A DNA stretch of 64,000 nt from positions 868,001-932,000 of the forward strand of contig CBDDLM010000004.1 of NCBI GenBank assembly GCA_965230665.1. Direction: 5' to 3'. How positions within the stretch are numbered: the first letter of the stretch is position 1; the number at the start of each line of letters is the position of its first letter. Shown here piece after piece: positions 17,927 through 25,626 of this stretch. The DNA is from JAGNRR01 sp965230665. GTDB lineage: Bacteria; Bacteroidota; Bacteroidia; Chitinophagales; Chitinophagaceae. Below the pieces are notes generated by a model that searched no databases, was not told the origin of the DNA, and worked only from the letters and a program-made list of their open reading frames with translations. A program made the position numbers and the translations under genes.

Positions 17927-20116
17927 TTACCGTATCAACGTAATATCTCCGCGTTGTATAATCGTTCTTCCGTTTATCAGTTCGGCATTTAGAATATAGA
18001 AGAAGGTAGCTGTAGATTGCTCTGTACCATTAAAAGTACCGTCCCATTTCTTTAAAACATCATTGGTTTCAAAAACTTTTTGTCCCCAACGATTAAAAAT
18101 AGTGAACTTCAGATTATCAATTTGACAAGTATTCTGAATACTTACGTAGTCGTTTAGTCCGTCTCCATTAGGCGTAAAAGCGGTTGGAATGAATATATTA
18201 CTACAACTTGTATCTACCAGAACAGTGGTACATGCTGTATCCTTACAACCATTTCCATCCGTTACATCAACACAGTAGACAATTTCATCAGATTTTGGTA
18301 ATGCAATTGGGTTAGAACAGTTGTCACAATTTAAATAAATAGAAGGACTCCATGAATATACGGTACCTCCAGTTGCCGTGAGTTGAACAGACTCTCCTAT
18401 TCGAACTGAAGCTATAGGATAAGGAGTAATAGCAGCAACGGGGTTTGGATGCATACCCACATTGGCAGAGGCAGTAGCAGTACAATTCTTGCTATCACTT
18501 ATTGTAACCGTGTAGTTCCCAACTCCGAGATTAACAGCTGTTGCTCCTGTTTGAGCATTAGACCAAGTATAGCCATAACCAGGAGTTCCGCCTGAACCAA
18601 CCGCGACTATTCTTCCATTGTCTACATCACAATTTGTAAGCTCGCTTGTAAGCGTGGCAAATGGTAATGGGTTAATGGATACGGTATGCGTTGCAGAGTC
18701 AATACAGTTTCCGTTAATGGTATAAACTTGATAAGTCGTATTGTTTGTAGGACTTGGGTTAATGGTTTGAGTGAACTCAGTCGTACTCCACAAATAGCTT
18801 ATGCCCGCAGGTGAAGCAGTAAGAGTTGCCGTTTCTCCAAAACAGATTTCCGTTGGTCCTGATATGCTAGCCACGGGTTGCGGTGTAACATTTACCGTTA
18901 TTTGAGCCGTATCGGTGCACAATCCATTATCAACCACGACACTATAAACTGTCGTTACAAGAGGACTAACAGAAATGCTAGGGGTATTGGCACTGGTGTT
19001 CCAAGCATATGTTACACCGGCAGTTGGTAAAGCAGTTAATGTTGTGGCTTCTCCACTACAAATATTTGTATTACCCGTAATACTCGCTACGGGAGCAGGA
19101 AGTACTAAAATACTTTTTGTAGCCGTATCATTCCCTCCAGAGTTACTTGCGATCAAACGGATGCTGTAGGTTCCGGGTGTATTAAAACATACATTCGGTG
19201 GGTTTTGTAAGGTAGATGTTGCTGGTGTTCCAGCGGTAAAGGTCCATGACCATGCCGTAGGTGTATCCGTACTTAAATCGGTTAATGAAATATATTCTCC
19301 AGCGCAGATTGTATCACTGCTCATAGAAAAGTCTGCTTTGGGCGGCGGTTGTGTTGACGCACATACTCTACAAGATGCCATATCACTTGGATTAGGAATA
19401 GTATTTGAGTTCGGCGTGAAAGCTATATTTGTTCCAGGTGCGGTAAATGGCGCACTTCTAAAACCACCACCATTATGATAATATACTGTATTGTTTGCTA
19501 TGGCAAAACCGCCACCAGCTGCATTCGAAGAACCTGTAACAGGCCAAGACTGTGCTAAAGCTCCAGTGGCATCATATTTTCTAAGATAAGGGTTTGTGGT
19601 TGTCCTTAAAATATAAAACCCACCATCGCAGTTGCCTACTAAGTCATAAGGGCCTCCACCTGAAAACCCTGGAACAGTTAGCAAAAGTGTTGCATTGGCA
19701 CTTCCATCGTATTGATATACTTGACCACTTGCTCCAATGAGGTTATAAAGGTAATTTCCTCCACCTCCCGAGTTCACAGCAGCGGTCCCTCCACAACTAT
19801 GCCCTGTATTAACCCAAGTAGTTCCATTGTAGTACCACCAATTTCCAGCCACTGTAGTATAGAATGTAGGCGAAGGACCTGCACCATTTAGATTATTGGA
19901 AACGGCTAGACCGCTGCCACCTGAAGGCATTGTAATTGTATTTAAGATCGGATTTGTCGCTGACACGGGTTGGGTCACATCATAATTATATATAGAGCCA
20001 CCAGAATGAATATAAATAATGGGAGTTGGGTTTATCGAACAGTTAGGCAATTGTGCCAGCAGCTGCTTTGCGAATGATCCAAGAAGCAAAAAAAGAATAA
20101 ATCCCGTCTTTCTCAT
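17927..20116 (-). CDS. PKD-domain cell-surface protein with T9SS type B sorting domain
   Basis: 729 residues with signal peptide MRKTGFILFLLLGSFAKQLL ending AQ. An N-terminal beta-propeller-like region (to about 250) is followed by a PKD domain (TPTAWSWTFTAGTPATST, about 265-345) and several Ig-like repeats of about 75 residues with paired cysteines (for example ITGNTNICSGEATTLTA and ISGPTEICFGETATLTA). The last about 90 residues are the gliding-motility-associated type B T9SS domain: FIPTAFTPNGDGLNDYV, then FNRWGQKVFE and YYILNA-like FFYILNAELINGR. A surface adhesin or structural role is inferred. It lies 42 bp upstream of dut in the same direction. Confidence 0.87.
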   Translation of the reverse strand: MRKTGFILFLLLGSFAKQLLAQLPNCSINPTPIIYIHSGGSIYNYDVTQPVSATNPILNTITMPSGGSGLAVSNNLNGAGPSPTFYTTVAGNWWYYNGTTWVNTGHSCGGTAAVNSGGGGNYLYNLIGASGQVYQYDGSANATLLLTVPGFSGGGPYDLVGNCDGGFYILRTTTNPYLRKYDATGALAQSWPVTGSSNAAGGGFAIANNTVYYHNGGGFRSAPFTAPGTNIAFTPNSNTIPNPSDMASCRVCASTQPPPKADFSMSSDTICAGEYISLTDLSTDTPTAWSWTFTAGTPATSTLQNPPNVCFNTPGTYSIRLIASNSGGNDTATKSILVLPAPVASITGNTNICSGEATTLTALPTAGVTYAWNTSANTPSISVSPLVTTVYSVVVDNGLCTDTAQITVNVTPQPVASISGPTEICFGETATLTASPAGISYLWSTTEFTQTINPSPTNNTTYQVYTINGNCIDSATHTVSINPLPFATLTSELTNCDVDNGRIVAVGSGGTPGYGYTWSNAQTGATAVNLGVGNYTVTISDSKNCTATASANVGMHPNPVAAITPYPIASVRIGESVQLTATGGTVYSWSPSIYLNCDNCSNPIALPKSDEIVYCVDVTDGNGCKDTACTTVLVDTSCSNIFIPTAFTPNGDGLNDYVSIQNTCQIDNLKFTIFNRWGQKVFETNDVLKKWDGTFNGTEQSTATFFYILNAELINGRTIIQRGDITLIR

Positions 20117-20199
20117 AGTTAGGTATGAATTTAATAAAAATCAATGACTTTTTGGTCATTTCTTAATCAGAAAGACGTTGAAAACGCGGGCAACGTTGG

Positions 20200-20955
20200 T
20201 TAAATACCCGAATACCACAGTACACGGTTGATGAAATTACCCCATTGCTTCATATTACCTTTGAGATAAGTCATCAAACTCTCGTTTGTATACTCTTTTC
20301 CTTTTTTAGGCGGTTGAATGTCTCTTCGAGCGTCGGTGTATGTTTGTACATCTGTGGCAAAATAAGTAACATTTAAACGAGGCATTACAATACCTAATAT
20401 CATACCTGGTAAGCCATTAAAGGATTCAGGACCACCCGGTGCTATAATCGCATCAGTATAAAACGCTACCACCCATACAGAATCCATGATAATTGTTTCG
20501 GCTCTACGACAGTTAAATCCAGCAATGGTCCTAAATTCTTCTTTGATTTTCCAATTAAATTTTTTAAAAGAATCTTTAATCAAAATATTCTTATCGTAGA
20601 TTTCTTTGGCAGCAACTGTCTTGTTATTCTTATAATCATTGTAAACTATATTCTCTTGAGCGGGTGCTGTTCCCCATCTTATTTGAGATTCAGAAATTCC
20701 ATCTTTTTCTGGCTTATAAATGCTCTCTTCTTTATTGAAGTCCATCTCAAACTTATCAATTTTGTACTTATCAGCTCTTTTCTTTGCCATATCCAAAAAG
20801 GCTTTATTACCTCCTTTAGACATGTCATCTAGGTAAGAATGGATATTTGTTTTGCGTTCCCATTTTACCTTACCTCTGTGCACAAGATCTGGCGTTTTCT
20901 GTGCTACGGCACTAATAGATAAAAATGTCAGTAATATAATTAGTCTATTTTTCAT
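20200..20955 (-). CDS. GLPGLI family protein
   Basis: 251 residues with a signal peptide (MKNRLIILLTFLSISAVAQ). The family-defining motif appears as SFNGLPGMILGI near residue 180. WRTIAGF-like text EEFRTIAGFNCRRAETI and VAFYTDAI are also typical. GLPGLI proteins are secreted or periplasmic proteins of Bacteroidota whose function is not established, and they are often paired with an outer-membrane receptor-like protein. That is the case here: the gene begins 23 bp after the receptor stop. Confidence 0.88.
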   Translation of the reverse strand: MKNRLIILLTFLSISAVAQKTPDLVHRGKVKWERKTNIHSYLDDMSKGGNKAFLDMAKKRADKYKIDKFEMDFNKEESIYKPEKDGISESQIRWGTAPAQENIVYNDYKNNKTVAAKEIYDKNILIKDSFKKFNWKIKEEFRTIAGFNCRRAETIIMDSVWVVAFYTDAIIAPGGPESFNGLPGMILGIVMPRLNVTYFATDVQTYTDARRDIQPPKKGKEYTNESLMTYLKGNMKQWGNFINRVLWYSGI

Positions 20956-20978
20956 AATATTTATTGATTATATCGATT

Positions 20979-23822
20979 CTATCTTCTTTTTCTTCTTTTT
21001 GGTCCTCCTCTAAATTTATTACCTTCAGCTCTTGACTCGGCTAATGGACCTGAGAAGAAGTTCCATACAGCGCTAACCATCCAATAGCGTTGTAAAGTAT
21101 TATAATAGCTCTCTACGTTATAGTTGTTAGAAGAGGTTCTATTATACCCTTGATTTTGATTAAGGATATCCCATACCTGAAAACGTAATTCTAGGTTTTT
21201 CTTAGGTAAAATTCTTTTACTTACATACGCATCCCAAATCGTTCTTTGAAAGTTGTCTGGATATGGATCAACGGCAGGCCTGAACTCATAGTCTATATCT
21301 GTACCAACTTCAAAGTCCTTGGGTAAGTAATAACTCACACCTAAAGTTGGTGTATAACTAAAGTAAGATATAGTGCGCGCACGTCCTACGTTATTCTTGG
21401 TGTTTGTATAACGTATATTAGGCTCCAAGGTAAGAAATATTTTTTCTTCCTTATTGTACGTAAAATTAGGGTTCAAATTAAAATTCCACGAGGTATTTCT
21501 ACTCTCCACACTATTGACAATCGAAGGCATATCACTATAACTTCCAGATAATGTCAAACGGCCTTCCCAACCATTTTTACCCAATTTCATCATACCACCT
21601 AACCAACCAGAGGCAATATAATTACTGCTTAAATTCACGTACTGATTAATAGTCCGACCGGATAAATCAAATGTTCTGTTCACCCCAACTGGGTTAAACG
21701 CATTTTGAAAAAATACTCCTGTCCACATTCCTTTACCTTCAAGAGCTTGAAATGTAAAGTAGTTCACTCTAATATTTTGTCTAAACCCAATTTTCAGATC
21801 GGGGTTACCAATTGTTAGCTCTAATGGATTGCTATTATCTAAGATTGGTTGTAATTGCTGCGCTGTGGGATTAGTTGTACTACCGCTATAACGAACATCA
21901 ATTCTTTTAAACTGAGAAAATTTATATCGTAGACGTAGGCTTGGGAATAAGTTAATTTGATTGTAATCATAATTTTGGTTTCGAATAAGATCCTGCTGTT
22001 CAAACCTTGTGTTTGCCACCGCTGTACCTATGGTCATATTCAGTTTTTTTCTTTTGTACATAAACTCAACTAAACCACTATTCCGGAGAATATTCATATC
22101 AAATTCATTGCTCAGGCTATCCAATTGACGATTATAAATTCCTAGCCCATACCCAACTGTGTCTTGAGTCAAGGTGGATAAATCTGCAATATCATTACTG
22201 ATACCATATCCTAATCTGAGTAAGACATTTTTATGAATCGGTTCGGTATAGCTAACCGTCCCAACTAACGAATTAGCTGTACTGTTATCTAATTTTCTTT
22301 GATCCAAGTTTTGTGTTACCCGACTGCCGTTTGTTCCGAAACTATTTGTGCTTAACAAGAAGCTTTCTCCTTTCTTTTTATTAAATGTATGACTACCAGT
22401 TACAGATACTGTTCTTCCCTTTTTTCCTAACTTCCTATTTATTGTAAGTCCATTCGTAACGCGAGTTGTTGTCGTAGAACGATTAATACTACTCTTGTTT
22501 TCACTTAATGGGATTTCTGTATTCGTACGATTAATAGCCGAAGCCTCTTCAATATAATCTTTGAACTGTAGGCGTGTATTCAAATTATAAACAAGAGCCG
22601 TCTGACTATCAATCTTGAATTCGTAGCGCCCTGTTAAATTATGTATGTTTCGCTCGCTCCGTGTATCGGTTGTATCATCACGTAATGTCGTAAAGTCTGG
22701 TAAGATATTCTCGGTAAACGATCTTTGATTCAACTCTTGTGTTAACCTTCCTTGTGAATAGTTGGCTGTAATATTATGCTTGCCATCATCTAGTTTGTTG
22801 GCATAGCGTCCACCGCCTGTCCAAGTTTTGTTCAACCCAGGTTTGTCTGCAGCTCTACCAAAACTACCAAAGTCATTTTGATCTTCATCTTGAAAAAAAC
22901 TGCTGATAATCTTAGTATCTTCTTGCCCACCACCAAACATACGCATATTACCTCCACCTGAACCGTAGGTCATATTATCTTCCCAGCCTAAACCTGTTTT
23001 ACCGTTACTATTCATTAGACCATACACACTTATTTGTCGCTTCCCTTCGAACCAATTGACCATGGCTTGGTTATCCCAACGGTCTTCCCAACCACCACCA
23101 GCCTCAACTTTACCAAAGAAACCATTACTTTTCTTCTTCTTAAGTTTTAGGTTAATTGTCTTTACCTCTTCCCCATCATCAAAACCAGTAAATGCAGCCT
23201 GTTCACTTTTCTGGTCGAATACTTCAACTGATTCTACCACGTCGGCTTGCATATTTCTAGTTGCAATAGTTGGGTCGTTTCCAAAAAACTCCTCTCCATT
23301 TACTAATACTTTCTGTACTTTTTCACCCATTACGGTAATGGCACCATCTTTATCTACCTGCATACCTGGTAGAACTTTTAGTAGATCTTCCACATTAGCT
23401 CCTTTTCTTACACTAAAACTATCTGCTAAATAAGAAAGTGTATCACCCTTTATACGGACCATTTTATAATCTTTAATCACAACACGCTTTAACAATTGCG
23501 CTCGTTGCGTAAAAGGAATTTTTTTAAAATCTTTCGTCTCATTAGGCCTTAAAGAGAAACGTTCTATGTAATTAACATATTTGCTCTGCGAAGCCAGAAT
23601 GATATATTTTCCAGCTTCAATATTTTGAAATGAAAACTCGCCCTTACCATCCGTCCTAGTAAATTGAACTAAAGTAGAATCCTCCTGTCCAATTAAGGAA
23701 ACTGAAACAAATGGAACACTTTTGTAAGCCGATGTATCTCGTATAACACCTTTTACATTACCCTGAGCATAGGTCGATGAAGTTAATAGTCCTAGAACAA
23801 GCGCTAATATTAGTTTTTTCAT
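20979..23822 (-). CDS. TonB-dependent receptor-like outer-membrane barrel protein
   Basis: 947 residues. The start is ATG at 23822 (MKKLILALVLGLLTSSTYAQ signal peptide); the frame extends to 23876 but only adds an unlikely leader. A carboxypeptidase-regulatory-like beta-sandwich (about 20-110) is followed by a plug-like domain (about 125-235, LPGMQVDKDGAITVMGEKVQ, VLVNGEEFFGNDP). Then comes a long barrel of alternating aromatic strands. The C-terminus is unusual: GGPKRRKRR, strongly basic instead of the usual terminal aromatic residue. Paired with a GLPGLI gene. A TAAATTTG box lies 8 bp before the start. The substrate is unknown, and no clear TonB box was seen. Confidence 0.85.
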   Translation of the reverse strand: MKKLILALVLGLLTSSTYAQGNVKGVIRDTSAYKSVPFVSVSLIGQEDSTLVQFTRTDGKGEFSFQNIEAGKYIILASQSKYVNYIERFSLRPNETKDFKKIPFTQRAQLLKRVVIKDYKMVRIKGDTLSYLADSFSVRKGANVEDLLKVLPGMQVDKDGAITVMGEKVQKVLVNGEEFFGNDPTIATRNMQADVVESVEVFDQKSEQAAFTGFDDGEEVKTINLKLKKKKSNGFFGKVEAGGGWEDRWDNQAMVNWFEGKRQISVYGLMNSNGKTGLGWEDNMTYGSGGGNMRMFGGGQEDTKIISSFFQDEDQNDFGSFGRAADKPGLNKTWTGGGRYANKLDDGKHNITANYSQGRLTQELNQRSFTENILPDFTTLRDDTTDTRSERNIHNLTGRYEFKIDSQTALVYNLNTRLQFKDYIEEASAINRTNTEIPLSENKSSINRSTTTTRVTNGLTINRKLGKKGRTVSVTGSHTFNKKKGESFLLSTNSFGTNGSRVTQNLDQRKLDNSTANSLVGTVSYTEPIHKNVLLRLGYGISNDIADLSTLTQDTVGYGLGIYNRQLDSLSNEFDMNILRNSGLVEFMYKRKKLNMTIGTAVANTRFEQQDLIRNQNYDYNQINLFPSLRLRYKFSQFKRIDVRYSGSTTNPTAQQLQPILDNSNPLELTIGNPDLKIGFRQNIRVNYFTFQALEGKGMWTGVFFQNAFNPVGVNRTFDLSGRTINQYVNLSSNYIASGWLGGMMKLGKNGWEGRLTLSGSYSDMPSIVNSVESRNTSWNFNLNPNFTYNKEEKIFLTLEPNIRYTNTKNNVGRARTISYFSYTPTLGVSYYLPKDFEVGTDIDYEFRPAVDPYPDNFQRTIWDAYVSKRILPKKNLELRFQVWDILNQNQGYNRTSSNNYNVESYYNTLQRYWMVSAVWNFFSGPLAESRAEGNKFRGGPKRRKRR

Positions 23823-23830
23823 TGCACCAA

Positions 23831-23838
23831 CAAATTTA
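23831..23838 (-). promoter_or_regulatory. Bacteroidota -7 box for the receptor/GLPGLI operon
   Basis: Minus-strand TAAATTTG fits TAnnTTTG, 8 bp before the ATG at 23822. Confidence 0.45.
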
Positions 23839-24004
23839 TTATTTGTATTGTTTATAAAATGACAAAAAAATGACAAAAGGTAATATAGCTTGATGAACGC
23901 TGTTAAAACGTTTATTGTCTTTTTTTGTTAGGACTAAGACGACTTCAAGTATCTTTTCCTTCGGTAAATAGCATCCTTAATGCGCACACCTTCTATATTA
24001 ATAT

Positions 24005-24012
24005 TACCTTTG
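24005..24012 (+). promoter_or_regulatory. Bacteroidota -7 box for mtaB
   Basis: TACCTTTG matches TAnnTTTG and ends 8 bp before the TTG at 24021. It decides the start: the frame is open from 23925, but those codons would be upstream of transcription. Confidence 0.5.
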
Positions 24013-24020
24013 CCTTCGTT

Positions 24021-25298
24021 TTGAATGAACCCAAAAAAATAGGATTTCATACACTTGGCTGTAAACTCAATTTTTCAGAAACCTCTGCCCTTAGTAGAGA
24101 AATCGCTGATGAGGGGTTTGTAAAAACTAAAGGCGAAGAAAATTTAGATGTTTTTGTCTTAAACACTTGCAGTGTAACAAATAATGCGAATCGTGAGAGT
24201 CGTCAGATTGTACGAAAAATAAAACGAAAGAATCCTAATGCAAAAATTGTGGTAACAGGGTGTTATGCGCAACTTAAACCTGAAGAGATCGCAGCTATTG
24301 AAGAGGTAGACTTGGTACTAGGAGCACAGGAGAAGTTTAAGCTTAAGGAACATCTTATTCGATTAGAAGAGCGCCCAAACGGCAAAATTCATAGTTGTGA
24401 TATCGAGGCTGTATCTGGTTTCAATGCAGCCTATTCAGCGCAAGATCGGACGAGAACTTTTTTAAAAGTTCAGGATGGCTGTGACTACAATTGCTCTTTC
24501 TGTACCATTCCAATGGCTAGAGGGCATAGTCGAAGTGATACTATTCAAGGTGTGTTGGCCAATATTGCTGAGCTCGCTCAAAATAATGTTCAAGAAATTA
24601 TTCTTACTGGTGTAAATCTTGGAGACTTTGGCAAGGGGTTCAACGGAAATCGTACGTCCGAAGAAACATTTTTGGATCTAGCTAAAGCAATCGACGCGCA
24701 AGGATTGGTTCCTAGGGTGCGCATTTCATCTATAGAGCCTAACTTACTAACGGACGAAATTATCGAATTCGTAGCTTCATCTAAGCATTTTATGCCACAC
24801 TTTCATATCCCACTGCAAAGTGGTAGTAATGAGATACTAGGCAAAATGAGACGTCGCTATAAAAAAGAGCTTTATGCAGAACGTGTAAAGAAAATTAAGT
24901 CATTAATTCCTGACTGTTGTATCGGTGTTGACGTAATTGTTGGCTTTCCTGGTGAGACAAACGAACTGTTTGAAGAGACCTATGATTTTCTGCACGGTTT
25001 AGATGTTTCTTATTTCCATGTTTTCACGTATAGCGAACGTGAAAACACTTTAGCAGATAGTATGAAACCCATTGTCCCCAATAAGATCCGACATGAGAGA
25101 AATCAGCGCCTCCGTATGCTTTCGGACAAAAAGATGCTACACTTCAAAGAACAATACATTGGTACTAAACGGCCCGTCTTATTTGAGCAACAAAATAAGG
25201 ACGGCCTTATGGAAGGATATAGCGATAACTATATAAAGCAAGGGCAGATATACAAGTCTGAAAAGGTGAATAAAATAAACCTTGAAGAGATTCGATAA
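24021..25298 (+). CDS. mtaB: tRNA t6A37 methylthiotransferase MtaB
   Basis: Radical-SAM enzyme that adds a methylthio group to t6A37, giving ms2t6A. The 425 residues from the TTG at 24021 begin MNEPKKIGFHTLGCKLNFSE. The N-terminal MTTase domain has Cys residues in HTLGCK, NTCSVT and VVTGCYAQ for the auxiliary cluster. The radical-SAM cluster motif is CDYNCSFC. A TRAM-like domain ends the protein, with a shorter C-terminus than usual. The HTLGCKLN start and CSVTNNA favour MtaB over MiaB or RimO. The substrate t6A is made with TsaD, encoded at 9.5 kb. The gene is followed by the tRNA-Val pair. Confidence 0.93.
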   Translation: MNEPKKIGFHTLGCKLNFSETSALSREIADEGFVKTKGEENLDVFVLNTCSVTNNANRESRQIVRKIKRKNPNAKIVVTGCYAQLKPEEIAAIEEVDLVLGAQEKFKLKEHLIRLEERPNGKIHSCDIEAVSGFNAAYSAQDRTRTFLKVQDGCDYNCSFCTIPMARGHSRSDTIQGVLANIAELAQNNVQEIILTGVNLGDFGKGFNGNRTSEETFLDLAKAIDAQGLVPRVRISSIEPNLLTDEIIEFVASSKHFMPHFHIPLQSGSNEILGKMRRRYKKELYAERVKKIKSLIPDCCIGVDVIVGFPGETNELFEETYDFLHGLDVSYFHVFTYSERENTLADSMKPIVPNKIRHERNQRLRMLSDKKMLHFKEQYIGTKRPVLFEQQNKDGLMEGYSDNYIKQGQIYKSEKVNKINLEEIR

Positions 25299-25302
25299 AA
25301 TA

Positions 25303-25333
25303 TTTGGTGGAAAAAAGAATGATTCTATATTTG
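25303..25333 (+). promoter_or_regulatory. Full Bacteroidota promoter for tRNA-Val(TAC)
   Basis: TTTG at 25303-25306, a 19-nt spacer, then TATATTTG at 25326-25333: an exact match to the Bacteroidota housekeeping promoter. It sits 12 bp before the tRNA and overlaps nothing else. It is the clearest promoter in the window and supports the lineage. Confidence 0.85.
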
Positions 25334-25345
25334 CACTTCTTTTGA

Positions 25346-25420
25346 GGGAGCTTAGCTCAGTTGGTTCAGAGCACCACGTTTACACCGTGGGGGTCACAGG
25401 TTCGAATCCTGTAGCTCCCA
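25346..25420 (+). tRNA. tRNA-Val (anticodon TAC)
   Basis: 75 nt. Acceptor stem GGGAGCT pairs with AGCTCCC, discriminator A at 25420. The D-arm contains AGCTCAGTTGGTTCAGAGC; the anticodon stem CCACG/CGTGG encloses loop TTTACAC with anticodon TAC; the T-arm is CACAGGTTCGAATCCTGTA. CCA is not encoded. Read by its own promoter and followed by a terminator. Confidence 0.97.
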
Positions 25421-25430
25421 CTCTCAAAAT

Positions 25431-25457
25431 AAAAACCTCCAAATAGGGAGGTTTTTT
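25431..25457 (+). terminator. Intrinsic terminator after tRNA-Val(TAC)
   Basis: AAACCTCC and GGAGGTTT form a stem with a 6-nt loop (AAATAG), followed by a T-run. It separates the two tRNA genes into independent transcripts. Confidence 0.85.
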
Positions 25458-25478
25458 AATTTAAAGAAAACGATTCTT

Positions 25479-25486
25479 TATATTTG
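25479..25486 (+). promoter_or_regulatory. Bacteroidota -7 box for tRNA-Val(GAC)
   Basis: TATATTTG, matching TAnnTTTG, 44 bp before the second tRNA. The -33 region is only a T-rich run (TTTTTTAAT), which overlaps the tail of the preceding terminator. Confidence 0.6.
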
Positions 25487-25530
25487 AGTTTCTTTGAAAC
25501 GGATTGTCCTCGTGTCAATCAGAAAAGTTT

Positions 25531-25605
25531 GGGTCATTAGCTCAGTTGGTTTAGAGCGCTACCTTGACAGGGTAGAGGTCACTGGTTCGAATCCAGTATG
25601 ACCCA
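25531..25605 (+). tRNA. tRNA-Val (anticodon GAC)
   Basis: 75 nt. Acceptor GGGTCAT pairs with ATGACCC, discriminator A at 25605. The anticodon stem CTACC/GGTAG encloses TTGACAG with anticodon GAC. The T-arm is CACTGGTTCGAATCCAGTA. CCA is not encoded. There is no terminator before the protein gene starting at 25627, so the two may share a transcript that is processed at the tRNA 3' end. Confidence 0.97.
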
Positions 25606-25626
25606 CGTATTAACTCATAGCCCCTC

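Noticed and set aside
23056..23433. 125-codon plus-strand frame inside the receptor gene
   Set aside because: Antisense shadow of a well supported TonB-type receptor; composition is Ser/Pro/Phe-rich as expected of a shadow.
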